64,000 bases of DNA from Algoriphagus sp. (GCF_030694375.1 NZ_JAUXYL010000038.1:372001-436000), one strand, 5' to 3'. Counted from the first letter of the stretch, positions 43,501 to 51,986 are shown. The notes: generated from the sequence alone by a model not told the origin. Made by a program: numbers and translations.

Positions 43501-44963
43501 TACGTCTGCGACCGGTAATCATGACGGCTGCCGTGGCTTCCATGGGCTTTCTGCCGATGGCTCTGTCCCAGTCCGGTGGTGCAGAAGTCCAGCGTCCACT
43601 GGCCACTGTAGTGATTGGCGGTTTGATCACGGCTACCTTTCTGACATTGGTTGTGCTGCCTATCCTGTACTATTATTTTGAAAGAGGGATAAAGATGAAA
43701 CCAGGGGCAATTGTTCCACTTTTGGCTATCGGCTTGCTTTGTGTTCAGATGCCTAAAGCCAAGGCGCAGGATTCTCTGGTCAGCTATCAGTCATTGGATG
43801 AAGCCATTCAAGTTGCGATCCAAAACAATCCAACCCTGAAAGCAGCAGACTTGCAAACCCAGCAGGAAAGGGAGCTGAAAGGGACCAGCTGGAATATGGC
43901 TAAAACCAATTTTAGCCTCACTCACGGACAGTACAACAGCATTTACAACAATGACAATCAGTTCAACATCTCCCAATCCATGGAATTTCCCACGGTTTAT
44001 GCCAATCAAAAGAAATTGGCCAAAGCACGGATTGAAGCGAGTGAATGGATGCATTCGGCTACCCAAAACGAACTGGTTCAGCAAGTAAAGGTTTCCTGGT
44101 ATTTGTTGTGGCTGGAAAAAAGCAAACAACAATTACTGCAGGAGCAAGATGAAATTTACGAGAGATTTGTCCAAGTGGCCAGTCTCCGCTATCAAACCGG
44201 GGAAACCAATTTGCTTGAAAAAGCAACTGCGGAGTCCCAAGTAGCAGAACTCAAGGCCATGCTTCAGCAAAACCAGTCGGATATCGAAATCCACAGGACA
44301 CAGCTGCAAACCTTGCTTAATCTGGATAGTATTGGGGATATCGCCATGGGCTATCTGGAAGCAAGGGAGAGCAATGTACTTCTCGATACGCAAGGAATTG
44401 CCAACAATCCTACACTTGCCTGGTTTCGCCAACAAATGGAAGTAGCCGAAAAAGAGAAATCGGTGGAGAAGGCAAAGTTCTTACCCGACCTTTCGGCAGG
44501 GTATTTCAACCAGTCCCTCAATGGACCTAATCAGGATTTGGATGGTAACCCCGTCACTTTTACCTCCAGCGACCGGTTCACCGGATTTCAAGTGGGAATG
44601 GCCATCCCCATTTTTGGGGCGAAGTCCCAAGCATCGGCCATCAAAGCGGCCGAATTGAAAAAGCAGGAAAGCGAAGCACGGCTGCAAGCGGTGACAAACC
44701 AACTGCAAGGCAGGCTAAACTCACTCATTCAGCAGTACCAAAAATTTCAGACCAGCCTTGAGTATTATGAGCAAAACGCACTGCCTCAGGCAGAGCTAAT
44801 TCTTAAACAGGCTCAAAAAGGATTTGAAAGCGGGGAAATCGGCTACGTGGAATACATTCAGGGACTTAACCGGGCATTGGCTGTCCGGTTTAATTACCTG
44901 GACATTCTCAACCAGTACAATCAGACTGTTATCCAGATCGAGTTCATTTCAGGCGTTCAATAA
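40587..44963 (+). CDS. czcA: CzcA-family heavy-metal RND pump fused to a CzcC/TolC-like outer-membrane domain
   Basis: A 1458-residue fusion. Residues 1-1036 form a heavy-metal RND transporter with 12 membrane helices. The intramembrane motif DFG-LIV-DGA near 401-409 is the type linked to divalent cations (Zn, Co, Cd), unlike the monovalent CusA motif. At 1037 a second Met opens a signal-peptide-like helix ending KAKAQ, followed by an outer-membrane efflux (TolC/CzcC-type) domain of about 400 residues with long coiled coils. The fusion is known in Bacteroidetes. How the outer-membrane half is positioned is unclear. czcB follows 14 bp downstream. Confidence 0.93.
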   Translation: MLDKIIQFSVKNKLIIGLLTLGLIIWGGYSLSRLPIDAVPDITNNQVQVITSSPSLAAEEVERLITFPIEITMATIPELEEIRSFSRFGLSVVTIVFKEDVDVYWARQQVSERLTDVQAQIPPGVGQPGMAPITTGLGEIYQYVVGTEKGYEDQYDARELRTIQDWIVRRQLLGTPGVADVSSFGGYLKQYEIAIDPDRLKAMNVSIADIFQALEENNENTGGAYIEKNLSAYFIRSEGLVSDMDDIRNMLIKNNPDGIPVLIKDVAEVKLGNSVRYGATTRDGEGEVVSAIVMMLKGENSAEVIENVKSRIAEIQKTLPEGVTIEPFLDRTKLVNTAIGTVSKNLAEGALIVIFVLLLLLGNLRAGLIVASVIPLALLFAFGMMNFFGVSGNLMSLGAIDFGLIVDGAVIIVEATLHHLGLLKLGRKLTQNEMDEEVYQSASKIRNSAAFGEIIILIVYLPILALVGIEGKMFGPMAQTVSFAILGAFILSLTYVPMMSALVLSKNTDYKPNISDKLMAFFHRLYDPAIRWSMHKRPLILILTAGLFLASFWVFSNMGGEFIPTLEEGDFAVETRVMTGSSLENTIQATTQAEKILLEQFPEVKQVVSKIGAGEIPTDPMPVEAADMMVILENKDEWVSASNREELANKMAEALEVIPGVTFGFQQPIQMRFNELMTGVRQDVAVKIYGEDLNELSEYAEQIGRLASGVEGAQDLYIEEVTGVPQIVINYKRDQLAKYGLSIRDVNRSVQAAFAGASAGLVYENERRFDLVVRLDKTNREDVESVQNLYIARKDGHQIPLYQVAEVEIQEGPYQIQRDDTRRRIIVAFNVRNRDVESIVTELQQKIEETVVFAPGYTVSYGGQFENLVEARERLSLAVPLALLLIFVLLYFTFGSIKQGILIFTAIPLSAIGGIFALWLRDMPFSISAGVGFIALFGVAVLNGIVLIGEFNHLKKEGVSDIFERIYKGTSVRLRPVIMTAAVASMGFLPMALSQSGGAEVQRPLATVVIGGLITATFLTLVVLPILYYYFERGIKMKPGAIVPLLAIGLLCVQMPKAKAQDSLVSYQSLDEAIQVAIQNNPTLKAADLQTQQERELKGTSWNMAKTNFSLTHGQYNSIYNNDNQFNISQSMEFPTVYANQKKLAKARIEASEWMHSATQNELVQQVKVSWYLLWLEKSKQQLLQEQDEIYERFVQVASLRYQTGETNLLEKATAESQVAELKAMLQQNQSDIEIHRTQLQTLLNLDSIGDIAMGYLEARESNVLLDTQGIANNPTLAWFRQQMEVAEKEKSVEKAKFLPDLSAGYFNQSLNGPNQDLDGNPVTFTSSDRFTGFQVGMAIPIFGAKSQASAIKAAELKKQESEARLQAVTNQLQGRLNSLIQQYQKFQTSLEYYEQNALPQAELILKQAQKGFESGEIGYVEYIQGLNRALAVRFNYLDILNQYNQTVIQIEFISGVQ

Positions 44964-44977
44964 AAAGACATTCAACA

Positions 44978-46180
44978 ATGAAAAATATATTCAAATACAT
45001 CAGCAAAACTTCAATGGCTCTTCTCCTGGGGTTGACCATTTCCTCCTGCGGACCACAAGATGAGGAAGTCATTGAGGTGAATCATACAGAAAGTGAGAAT
45101 ACAGTGGAACTTACCAAAGCGCAGTTTGAGCAGGCAGGCATCAAATTCGGAAGCCTTGAGAAGCGGGTTATTGGTTCGGAACTCCGGGTCAACGGGGTGA
45201 TTGACGTGCCCCCGCAAAGCAATATTTCCATCCATATGCCCTATGGAGGCTTTGTGAAATACACTGAAATGCTGCCTGGCACAAAGGTTAAAAAAGGTCA
45301 GTTATTGGTGGTAATTGAAAATCCGGAGTTCATCCAGTTTCAACAAGAATACCTGGAGAGTCTGGCCAAACAGGAATTTCTGAAAGCCGAATTTGACCGT
45401 CAGAAGGAGCTGTTTGATGAAAAAGTAGCTTCTGGTAAAACATTTCAGCAAGCCAAAAGTGACTTTCTGGCTAATGAAGCCCGGATTAAAACTATGGAAG
45501 AACGATTGAAGCTCATTGGCTTCAATCCGGCAAAAATCCGCGAAGGAAATATCTCGGCTTCTGTAAATATTTTCGCTCCGGTTAACGGTGCCGTTCGGGA
45601 GATTTATACCAATGTGGGCAAATACATCAACCCGCAAGATGTGATCATGGACATTACCAATGCCGAAGACCTGCATGTGGAACTTACCGTGTATGAAAAC
45701 GACATCCCCAGAGTGCAGGAAGGACAACGGATCCGCTTTGCATTGGCGAATTCTCCTGAAGAATGGCGGGAAGCAGAAGTATTTCTGATAGGTAGCGGAG
45801 TGCGGGAAGACCGGTCGGTGACTGTACATGGCCACTTAGAAAAGATGCACGAAGATTTGAAGCCGGGAATGTATATAGCTGCAAGGATCGAAACCGACAG
45901 CAACGAAGTGTTGGCTATCCAAGAGGAAGGAATCGTTCGGTTTGGTGGAAAACAATATGTCTTTGCCTATACAGGAGAAAAAACAGAAAACGGTGCAACC
46001 GTTCATGATTTTGAAATGATGGAAGTCATCAAAGGATATACCGAAGATGGCTATACCCAGATTTCTTTGGCCGATTCAGAAAAGGACCTAAGTGCCCTTC
46101 AAGTGGTCACCAAAGGTGCTTTCACCTTGTTGGCTAAAGCCAAAAATACCGAAGAAGAAGGAGAAGGACACGCACATTAA
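44978..46180 (+). CDS. czcB: CzcB-type periplasmic adaptor of the RND pump
   Basis: A 400-residue membrane-fusion protein. The lipobox SSC near residue 24 anchors it to the inner membrane. It has the usual order: a beta-barrel/lipoyl half, a helical hairpin (about 110-170, Glu/Lys-rich), the second lipoyl half (INIFAPVNGAV near 195), and a membrane-proximal domain. The C-terminus ends GEGHAH, a small metal-binding tail. It bridges the RND pump and its outer-membrane channel. It is 14 bp downstream of czcA, in one operon. Confidence 0.92.
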   Translation: MKNIFKYISKTSMALLLGLTISSCGPQDEEVIEVNHTESENTVELTKAQFEQAGIKFGSLEKRVIGSELRVNGVIDVPPQSNISIHMPYGGFVKYTEMLPGTKVKKGQLLVVIENPEFIQFQQEYLESLAKQEFLKAEFDRQKELFDEKVASGKTFQQAKSDFLANEARIKTMEERLKLIGFNPAKIREGNISASVNIFAPVNGAVREIYTNVGKYINPQDVIMDITNAEDLHVELTVYENDIPRVQEGQRIRFALANSPEEWREAEVFLIGSGVREDRSVTVHGHLEKMHEDLKPGMYIAARIETDSNEVLAIQEEGIVRFGGKQYVFAYTGEKTENGATVHDFEMMEVIKGYTEDGYTQISLADSEKDLSALQVVTKGAFTLLAKAKNTEEEGEGHAH

Positions 46181-46194
46181 AATGAATCATCCTT

Positions 46195-46611
46195 ATGATC
46201 AAAGAACTCGAAGATAAACTCAAGCAGAAAGACATCCGACCAACAGCCATGAGGCTGTTGGTGTTGGAAGCACTGGCAGGTCAAGAGACGGCCATCAGCC
46301 TTTCCGACTTGGAAAAGGCCTTTGAAAAGTCAGACCGGGTGACACTATTCCGCACCCTGAAAACCTTTCAGGAAAATGGACTGGTGCACAGTATCGATGA
46401 CGGTACCGGAGCGCCTAAATACGCCCTATGCGAAGAGGGATGCGAGTGTAATATCGAAAGGGACCTGCATGTGCATTTTCATTGTCGGGTGTGTAGCGAA
46501 ACCTTCTGTTTGCCCAAGTATAAAATCCCGGAAATTGAACTGCCAAGCATGTTCAAAGGGGAAGAAGCCAACTTGGTAGTAAAGGGGATTTGCGGGAAAT
46601 GTGCAGGATGA
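46195..46611 (+). CDS. Fur-family metal-responsive regulator
   Basis: A 138-residue protein with the Fur fold: a winged helix at about residues 1-80 (DIRPTAMRLLVLEAL, then DRVTLFRTLKTFQENGL) and a metal-binding C-terminal part with HVHFHCRVCSETFCLP near 91-106 and CGKC near the end. The CxxC pairs form the structural zinc site. Lying 14 bp after czcB, it probably senses zinc (Zur-like) and controls the efflux genes, although Fur/Zur usually repress uptake. Its operator was not identified with confidence. Confidence 0.88.
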   Translation: MIKELEDKLKQKDIRPTAMRLLVLEALAGQETAISLSDLEKAFEKSDRVTLFRTLKTFQENGLVHSIDDGTGAPKYALCEEGCECNIERDLHVHFHCRVCSETFCLPKYKIPEIELPSMFKGEEANLVVKGICGKCAG

Positions 46612-46720
46612 ATATTGCAAGTACTATGCATTGGGTTTACTAGTAATTTTAAGTCAAACATCCAATGAAATGAAACCATGCATCATGGAAAACCTCACAA
46701 CTTAGGATGATTAGGAGCAT

Positions 46721-47089
46721 ATGAAATTTAATACCACCATGCCGAAAGGCTTAAAGCCACATTATCAAAAAGAACTGGATGCATATCGGGATAAACTGGG
46801 GAAGTGGTTTTTACGGGAAGCTTGGCAGCATCTGGAAAGGGCCCACATCCTTGGTCAGCCCTATCCTTACCAGCACTCTGAAGTGCATTGGCTCATGCTT
46901 CGGTTTGGTTTTAAAATCAAAGACTGGAAGGAAATACGGGGTCAGATTCTCAGGCTCTTTGTAGGTGGAGTAAAATCCTTTGTAGGGAAAATACCTGTAG
47001 GTAATACTGGAGGCGCCAATGTTCCGCCTCTCTTGCCTATGGAAATACCAGCAGATCTGAAGGCAATAATAAATCAGTTCAAAAAATAA
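46721..47089 (+). CDS. DUF3703 protein
   Basis: A 122-residue soluble protein with a good Shine-Dalgarno-like TAGGAG just upstream. It carries the DUF3703 pattern (W-x-x-LERAHILGQP, then H-x-x-VHWLML, and GNTGGANV near the C-terminus). The family is found almost only beside heavy-metal efflux genes and has no known biochemistry. Conserved His and Trp residues suggest a metal or cofactor pocket. The next gene starts 14 bp downstream, so DUF3703, the membrane protein and cadA form one unit. Confidence 0.85.
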   Translation: MKFNTTMPKGLKPHYQKELDAYRDKLGKWFLREAWQHLERAHILGQPYPYQHSEVHWLMLRFGFKIKDWKEIRGQILRLFVGGVKSFVGKIPVGNTGGANVPPLLPMEIPADLKAIINQFKK

Positions 47090-47103
47090 AATAGTCCTAA
47101 AGA

Positions 47104-47721
47104 ATGACCGCTCTACTCACCGGTACCATTATGCTCAGTCTCCTTCATGGACTGATTCCCAGCCATTGGCTGCCGGTGCTGGCCCTGAAAGAAAAGTTTG
47201 GATGGGAGGGAATCAAGACGGTTCGCATTGCAGCGATGGCAGCTTTGGCTCACTCGCTGAGCACCTTTTTGTTAGGAGTGTTTTTGGGTTTGTTCAGCTT
47301 GTCACTTTCTGAAAACCTACACACTTACACCCGTTGGGTCATTCCTGGATTGCTTATAGCCATCGGCTTTTATTTTGTCATTCAACACCACCGTCACCAC
47401 CACTTTCACATTGCTGAAAAACAAAAGCTGGAAAAAGCAGGAGCAGCGCAGGTTGTGACTTTGCTGGTATTTACCATGTTTCTTTCGCCCTGCCTGGAAA
47501 TTGAAGCCTACTTCCTTATGGCAGGAACTCATGGCTTTCCAATGATCCTAGCTGTGGGACTACTCTACACCATTGTTTCTGTGTTCGGGATTACTTTTTG
47601 GGTTTACCTGGCCCAAAAAGGGCTGCACCGATTCAACTGGCACAAATTGGAACATAATGCAGGACTGATTTCCGGTGGCATACTTATTCTCACTGGCATC
47701 ATTTCCTTTTTCACAGATTAA
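47104..47721 (+). CDS. Polytopic membrane protein with a His-rich loop, putative metal transporter
   Basis: A 205-residue protein with about six hydrophobic helices. A cytoplasmic or periplasmic loop near residues 98-108 is very His-rich (HHRHHHFH). The helix patterns resemble the NiCoT/UreH/TauE-type group of small metal or anion exporters. It lies between DUF3703 and the CadA-type pump, 13 bp before the latter, so it probably moves or senses the same divalent metals. The exact family is not certain. Confidence 0.7.
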   Translation: MTALLTGTIMLSLLHGLIPSHWLPVLALKEKFGWEGIKTVRIAAMAALAHSLSTFLLGVFLGLFSLSLSENLHTYTRWVIPGLLIAIGFYFVIQHHRHHHFHIAEKQKLEKAGAAQVVTLLVFTMFLSPCLEIEAYFLMAGTHGFPMILAVGLLYTIVSVFGITFWVYLAQKGLHRFNWHKLEHNAGLISGGILILTGIISFFTD

Positions 47722-47734
47722 AACAGATTAGACG

Positions 47735-49687
47735 ATGACAAATACAAATCACTTAGACGATAAAGCCTGCTGCAGCACTGACCAGCATCCAGGCAAACCA
47801 AAAAAGGAAGAGGAAAAAACCTCTCCAACTTTTCTGCAAACTTGGGGAAGTGGTATGGTGAGCTTTGTCATGCTACTTGCTGGAATTGCCGCTGACCAGT
47901 TGGGACAGCCTGCAATTTTCCAGGGATGGATTCGCATTGGCTGGTATGTGCTGGCCTATTTGCCCGTGGGATGGCCGGTGTTGGTCAAAGGCTGGAAGTC
48001 CATCTTAAAAGGTGATGTGTTCACTGAATTTTTCCTCATGGGCATAGCCACATTGGGGGCTTTTGCCATAGGGGAATATCCAGAGGCGGTTGCGGTGATG
48101 CTTTTCTATGCCATCGGTGAGTTGTTTCAGGATGCGGCCGTGAACCGGGCCAAGCGAAACATCAAAGCCCTGTTGGACATCCGCCCCGATTCGGCTTCGG
48201 TTTATAGAGGTGGGCAAACGGTGTCCGTACACCCCGAGGAAGTACAAATTGGGGAAACCATCCAGGTTAAACCCGGAGAAAAAGTACCCCTCGATGGGGA
48301 AATGATCAGTGAAAAAGGCAGCTTTAATACCTCGGCCCTAACTGGCGAAAGCAAACCTGCGACCTACAACAAAGGAGAAAATGTGCTTGCTGGGATGGTG
48401 AACCTCGATAGGCTGATTGAATTGAAAGTTATCAGACGGTTCAATGAAAGTTCAATTGCCCGCATCCTTGAGCTAGTCCAGAATGCCACCTCACGCAAGG
48501 CAAAAACTGAACAGTTCATCCGTAAGTTTGCACGGGTCTATACACCCATTGTCACCTTTCTGGCCATCGGCCTGGCCTTCTTGCCTTATTTCTTTTTGGA
48601 AGACTATATGTTTGAAGCATGGCTTTATCGGGCCTTGATCTTTTTGGTGATCTCATGCCCCTGTGCGTTGGTTGTTTCTATCCCACTTGGTTATTTCGGA
48701 GGGATTGGTGCAGCCTCCCGAAAAGGCATACTGTTTAAAGGTTCCAACTTTCTTGACCTCATGACCAGCGTTACTACCCTGGTGATGGACAAAACAGGCA
48801 CACTTACAAAGGGAGTGTTTGAAGTTCAGAAAGCCGTGACCATGGAGGGAATTACACTTGATTGGCTTAGTCTGACAGCAGCAATGGAAAGCAAATCCAC
48901 CCATCCCATCGCAAAAGCCATTACAGAGTATGCTAAAAAGCAAGGAAGAGAAATTTCAGAACCCGAACAACAGGAGGAAATTGCCGGGCACGGACTGAAA
49001 GGAATTGTAAATGGCAAGCATGTGCTGGTAGGCAATCAAAAACTGCTGGATAAGGAAGGGATTGTTACCCATACTGATGCAGCCAGGGAGGTCAATACCG
49101 TTATCCATGTAGCAGTAGACCAAAAATATGCGGGATATCTAGTGATCGCGGATGAACTGAAAGAAGATGCTGTTCAGTCCATCAATGAACTACACAAATT
49201 AGGAGTTCGGGAACTGATCATGCTGTCAGGAGATAAGAATGCAGTGACCCAACAGGTGGCAAAATCACTCGGAATAGATAAAGCCTTTGGTGATCTGCTG
49301 CCTGAGCAAAAGGTGGAAAAGGTAGAAGAACTGAAAAAAGATGCCAGCCGGGTCATTGCTTTTGTGGGGGACGGTATCAATGATGCTCCTGTCCTTGCTC
49401 TGGCCGATGTGGGAATTGCAATGGGTGGTTTGGGTAGTGATGCAGCCATTGAGACAGCTGATGTTGTGATTCAGACTGACCAGCCCTCAAAAATTGCTAC
49501 TGCTATTCAGTTAGGCAAGCAGACAAAACGGATCGTATGGCAAAATATCAGCTTGGCTTTTGGAGTGAAGGTTATTGTACTGGCACTTGGAGCCGGAGGT
49601 ATAGCCACCATGTGGGAAGCAGTCTTTGCCGACGTTGGAGTGGCATTGCTGGCAATTTTGAACGCTGTAAGAATACAGCGCTCTTAA
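47735..49687 (+). CDS. cadA: CadA/ZntA-type Zn/Cd/Pb P1B ATPase
   Basis: A 650-residue metal pump. The transport motif CPC is at 308-310, the phosphorylation site DKTGT at D352, and GDGIND near 545. The CPC motif together with the czc/mer context argues for Zn(II), Cd(II) and Pb(II) export. The N-terminus has only a short Cys/His stretch (ACCSTDQH) and no full HMA domain, a compact form common in Bacteroidetes. It ends the island; the next 140 bp lead to the right direct repeat. Confidence 0.93.
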   Translation: MTNTNHLDDKACCSTDQHPGKPKKEEEKTSPTFLQTWGSGMVSFVMLLAGIAADQLGQPAIFQGWIRIGWYVLAYLPVGWPVLVKGWKSILKGDVFTEFFLMGIATLGAFAIGEYPEAVAVMLFYAIGELFQDAAVNRAKRNIKALLDIRPDSASVYRGGQTVSVHPEEVQIGETIQVKPGEKVPLDGEMISEKGSFNTSALTGESKPATYNKGENVLAGMVNLDRLIELKVIRRFNESSIARILELVQNATSRKAKTEQFIRKFARVYTPIVTFLAIGLAFLPYFFLEDYMFEAWLYRALIFLVISCPCALVVSIPLGYFGGIGAASRKGILFKGSNFLDLMTSVTTLVMDKTGTLTKGVFEVQKAVTMEGITLDWLSLTAAMESKSTHPIAKAITEYAKKQGREISEPEQQEEIAGHGLKGIVNGKHVLVGNQKLLDKEGIVTHTDAAREVNTVIHVAVDQKYAGYLVIADELKEDAVQSINELHKLGVRELIMLSGDKNAVTQQVAKSLGIDKAFGDLLPEQKVEKVEELKKDASRVIAFVGDGINDAPVLALADVGIAMGGLGSDAAIETADVVIQTDQPSKIATAIQLGKQTKRIVWQNISLAFGVKVIVLALGAGGIATMWEAVFADVGVALLAILNAVRIQRS

Positions 49688-49827
49688 CCCAAAGTTCAAT
49701 CAGGTGTACTTGCAATCCTCTTTTTCTTTAGCTGAAGGTTGGCATTCCTAAGGTTGGGTTACTTTTTCAACCGGTTGAAGTTAAAGACTCGTTTTCAAAT
49801 GGATTTTCAATTCCATCCCTAAGTCAT

Positions 49828-50032
49828 TTCCCCCGTTTCGCCCACTCCTTTCGTTTCGATTCATTCGCGCCATTTTCAAATGACAGCTCCTTGCTCTTCA
49901 CTCAAGGAAAGGGCTTTCACTCCCCACGGCTACCGCTTCATTACACTTACCCTTCTTCTAAGTCCCGGCAAGCCTGGGACTTGGGAAGGCCGTTTCGTGA
50001 AGCCGTAGCCCGAGCCTTCTTTGGGGGGCAAG
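49828..50032 (+). repeat. Right ~205-bp direct repeat flanking the Zn/Cd/Hg island
   Basis: Same orientation and landmarks as 35467-35675. Its hairpin (49959-49983) has AAGTCCC/GGGACTT where the left copy has GAGTCCC/GGGACTC, so both sides of the stem changed together. This supports a selected structure. The pair could have mediated capture or loss of the enclosed 14-kb island by homologous recombination. Confidence 0.85.
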
Positions 50033-50202
50033 CCTTTTTCCGATTTTTCTTCCAAGTACATCGAGATTTTTATCCGTTTCGGTCGGTCAGCGCTCCGTTC
50101 CATTTTTTTCTTCTCAATCCCCCGGTCTTCGGTGAATGACACGACGATGCAAAGGTTGAGTGCGAACCTGCAACAGTCAAAAGTGCGCTCCGCCCTGATC
50201 TA

Positions 50203-50241
50203 AAAAAACAGGGTCTCCTACGGACTGCCTCCCAGTTTTTT
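50203..50241 (+). terminator. Backbone hairpin, copy 2
   Basis: AAAAAAC, A, GGG pairs with CCC, A, GTTTTTT (10 bp with one A-A mismatch). The loop shares TCCTACGGACTGCCT with the copy at 22713-22749. T-rich 3' side; plausible terminator for a transcript entering from the repeat region. Confidence 0.6.
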
Positions 50242-50512
50242 ATCCCAGGCTTTTGCCTTATGCAGAACCACACTCTATGGGTTGCATGTCGGTCAGAACC
50301 TCAATACCAGTGGATAAAAAAATGTCACTTCACGCCCACATATCGCCCTTCACTTCCAAAAATTTACCCCTTGTACTCGGGAAAAATCTTGGATTAAGTG
50401 TCGGGTCGATCTTCCTAATATCCTTGGATATAACTGGGCTTTATGTGGCTGATAAACAAATCAATAATCGCTTTATCGATCCTTTTTTGTCACACTTTAA
50501 AACTCTACAACC

Positions 50513-51418
50513 ATGAATGCTTGGGAAAATTTTAACCAATTAGCGGAAACCGTCACCAACGAAATCATCAAAGGTATCCAAAATGAAAACCTTACTTGGG
50601 AACAAGTTTGGAGTCCTAAAAACTCTCCGAAGAATTATGCTTCCAACCGTCCTTATTTGGGATTCAATGCACTTTGGCTAGCCTGGGTGACCATATCCAA
50701 GAAATTCAAAAGTCCCTATTTCCTTACTTATAATCAGGCAAAGCACCTTGGTGGAAATGTCAAGAAGGATGAAAAAGGTTCTAAAGTCGTATTCTGGAAG
50801 ATTTCCAAGTTTGTAAAAGGAAAGGCTACCAATGAAGAAGGGGAAAGCGAGGATCTTTTTGGGAGGAAGTTTACTCCTTTTATCTGGACGGTTTTCAATA
50901 TCGATCAAATAGAAGGTATCAATTTTCCCATTGAAGGTGCCGAGGAAAGGGTTTTTTCCCCAATCGAAACTTGTGAATCCATCATTGCAGGCTACACCAC
51001 TTGTCCGAATATTATTCATGAAGGAGACGAGGCATTTTACAGCCCTTCCAGAGATTTTATCAATATGCCGGAAAAGGAATCCTTCAATGGAGACGAGCAA
51101 TATTATTCAGTTCTCTTTCATGAAATGATCCACTCGACAGGCCATTCAAGCAGATTAGGAAGATTTGCAGAAAGACCGGCTTTGGTTGGTTTTGGTTCGG
51201 TGGAATATTCAAAAGAGGAATTGATTGCCGAAATGGGAGCCAGTTTTTTGAATGCTCTTGCCGGAATCAAGGATGCTAATTTCAAAAACTCCTTAGCTTA
51301 TCTGAAAGGATGGTTTAAGCCACTACAGGAAGATCCAAAAATGCTGATCTATGCAGCTCAAAAGGCACATCAAGCAGCGAATTATATTCTTGGAATTGAC
51401 CAGGAGGGGGAGGAATAA
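50513..51418 (+). CDS. ArdC-like anti-restriction protein (ssDNA-binding plus zincin metallopeptidase)
   Basis: A 301-residue cytoplasmic protein. The N-terminal part (about 1-130) matches the ArdC/DUF1738 ssDNA-binding domain (NRPYLGFNALWL, then KKDEKGSKVVFWK). The C-terminal part is a zincin-like metallopeptidase with HEMIH at 203-207 followed by STGH. ArdC-type proteins protect incoming single-stranded plasmid DNA from host restriction during conjugation. It follows noncoding backbone sequence and probably has its own promoter. It shares the element with a complete type III R-M system. Confidence 0.88.
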   Translation: MNAWENFNQLAETVTNEIIKGIQNENLTWEQVWSPKNSPKNYASNRPYLGFNALWLAWVTISKKFKSPYFLTYNQAKHLGGNVKKDEKGSKVVFWKISKFVKGKATNEEGESEDLFGRKFTPFIWTVFNIDQIEGINFPIEGAEERVFSPIETCESIIAGYTTCPNIIHEGDEAFYSPSRDFINMPEKESFNGDEQYYSVLFHEMIHSTGHSSRLGRFAERPALVGFGSVEYSKEELIAEMGASFLNALAGIKDANFKNSLAYLKGWFKPLQEDPKMLIYAAQKAHQAANYILGIDQEGEE

Positions 51419-51653
51419 TCCCCCTTACTTTACTTGAGCACTGCTTAGTTCAAGATTTTGGTTCTAACTCATAACTTTCAAAAGGTAGTTTTATTTATGA
51501 TTCAGTTCCTTTAATTAGTTGATAATTCTCATTATTGACTTTTAGATTTTGCCTTTGGCTTTTTGTCTTAAAAAAAGACCCAACTACGGATCTACTGGTG
51601 AAAAATGGGCCAATTCTTTCCGGAAGTTTAATGCTTCACCAAATCAAAAGACT

Positions 51654-51869
51654 ATGATTTGTAAAGCAAGAAATTGGGAAAATTTATGGTTTGAGATGCC
51701 TACTAGGAATGAAGTAAAAAGGTACTTCATCACAAATAGGTTTGATAAAGAAGAAGGAGAGGTTTTTTATTATTGCTTGCAAATAAAAAGTTGGCGTTGG
51801 GAATCAGGAGAACATATCGGTGATTGGAAAGCTGCAGCCGATAGGTGGATGTGGAATCTGGAAAACTAA
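51654..51869 (+). CDS. Small hypothetical protein
   Basis: A 71-residue protein if started at the ATG at 51654; the frame is open back to a TTG at 51549, which would give 106 residues. It is rich in Trp and charged residues (KSWRWESGEHIGDWKAAADRWMWN). I recognise no family and see no signal peptide or membrane helix. The upstream region is T-rich and may contain a promoter near 51530-51550, which favours the internal ATG. Confidence 0.45.
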   Translation: MICKARNWENLWFEMPTRNEVKRYFITNRFDKEEGEVFYYCLQIKSWRWESGEHIGDWKAAADRWMWNLEN

Positions 51870-51986
51870 CAGACTTTCAGTATTGATAAGGAATCTCCAT
51901 TGATTCAACCTTGAAAATCTAGTCACTTTTAAAAAGTGAAGGGTAGGGGCCTTGCAATAGGGAAATTAAGTGTTTAAAATATTGAC

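Larger units (their letters stand above)
49688..50512 (+). other. 825-bp noncoding gap with the right repeat and a hairpin
   Basis: It holds the ~205-bp direct repeat (49828-50032) and, at 50203-50241, a hairpin matching the one at 22713-22749. Short open frames cross the region on both strands (for example 50253-50516), but none has recognisable composition or a convincing start, and they differ from the corresponding left repeat. Probably noncoding backbone sequence leading to the ardC-like gene. Confidence 0.6.

Noticed and set aside
50253-50516. Open plus-strand frame of 87 codons before the ardC-like gene
   Set aside because: Overlaps the ardC start, lacks a good ribosome-binding site, and its composition is not protein-like. 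Treated as leader sequence.
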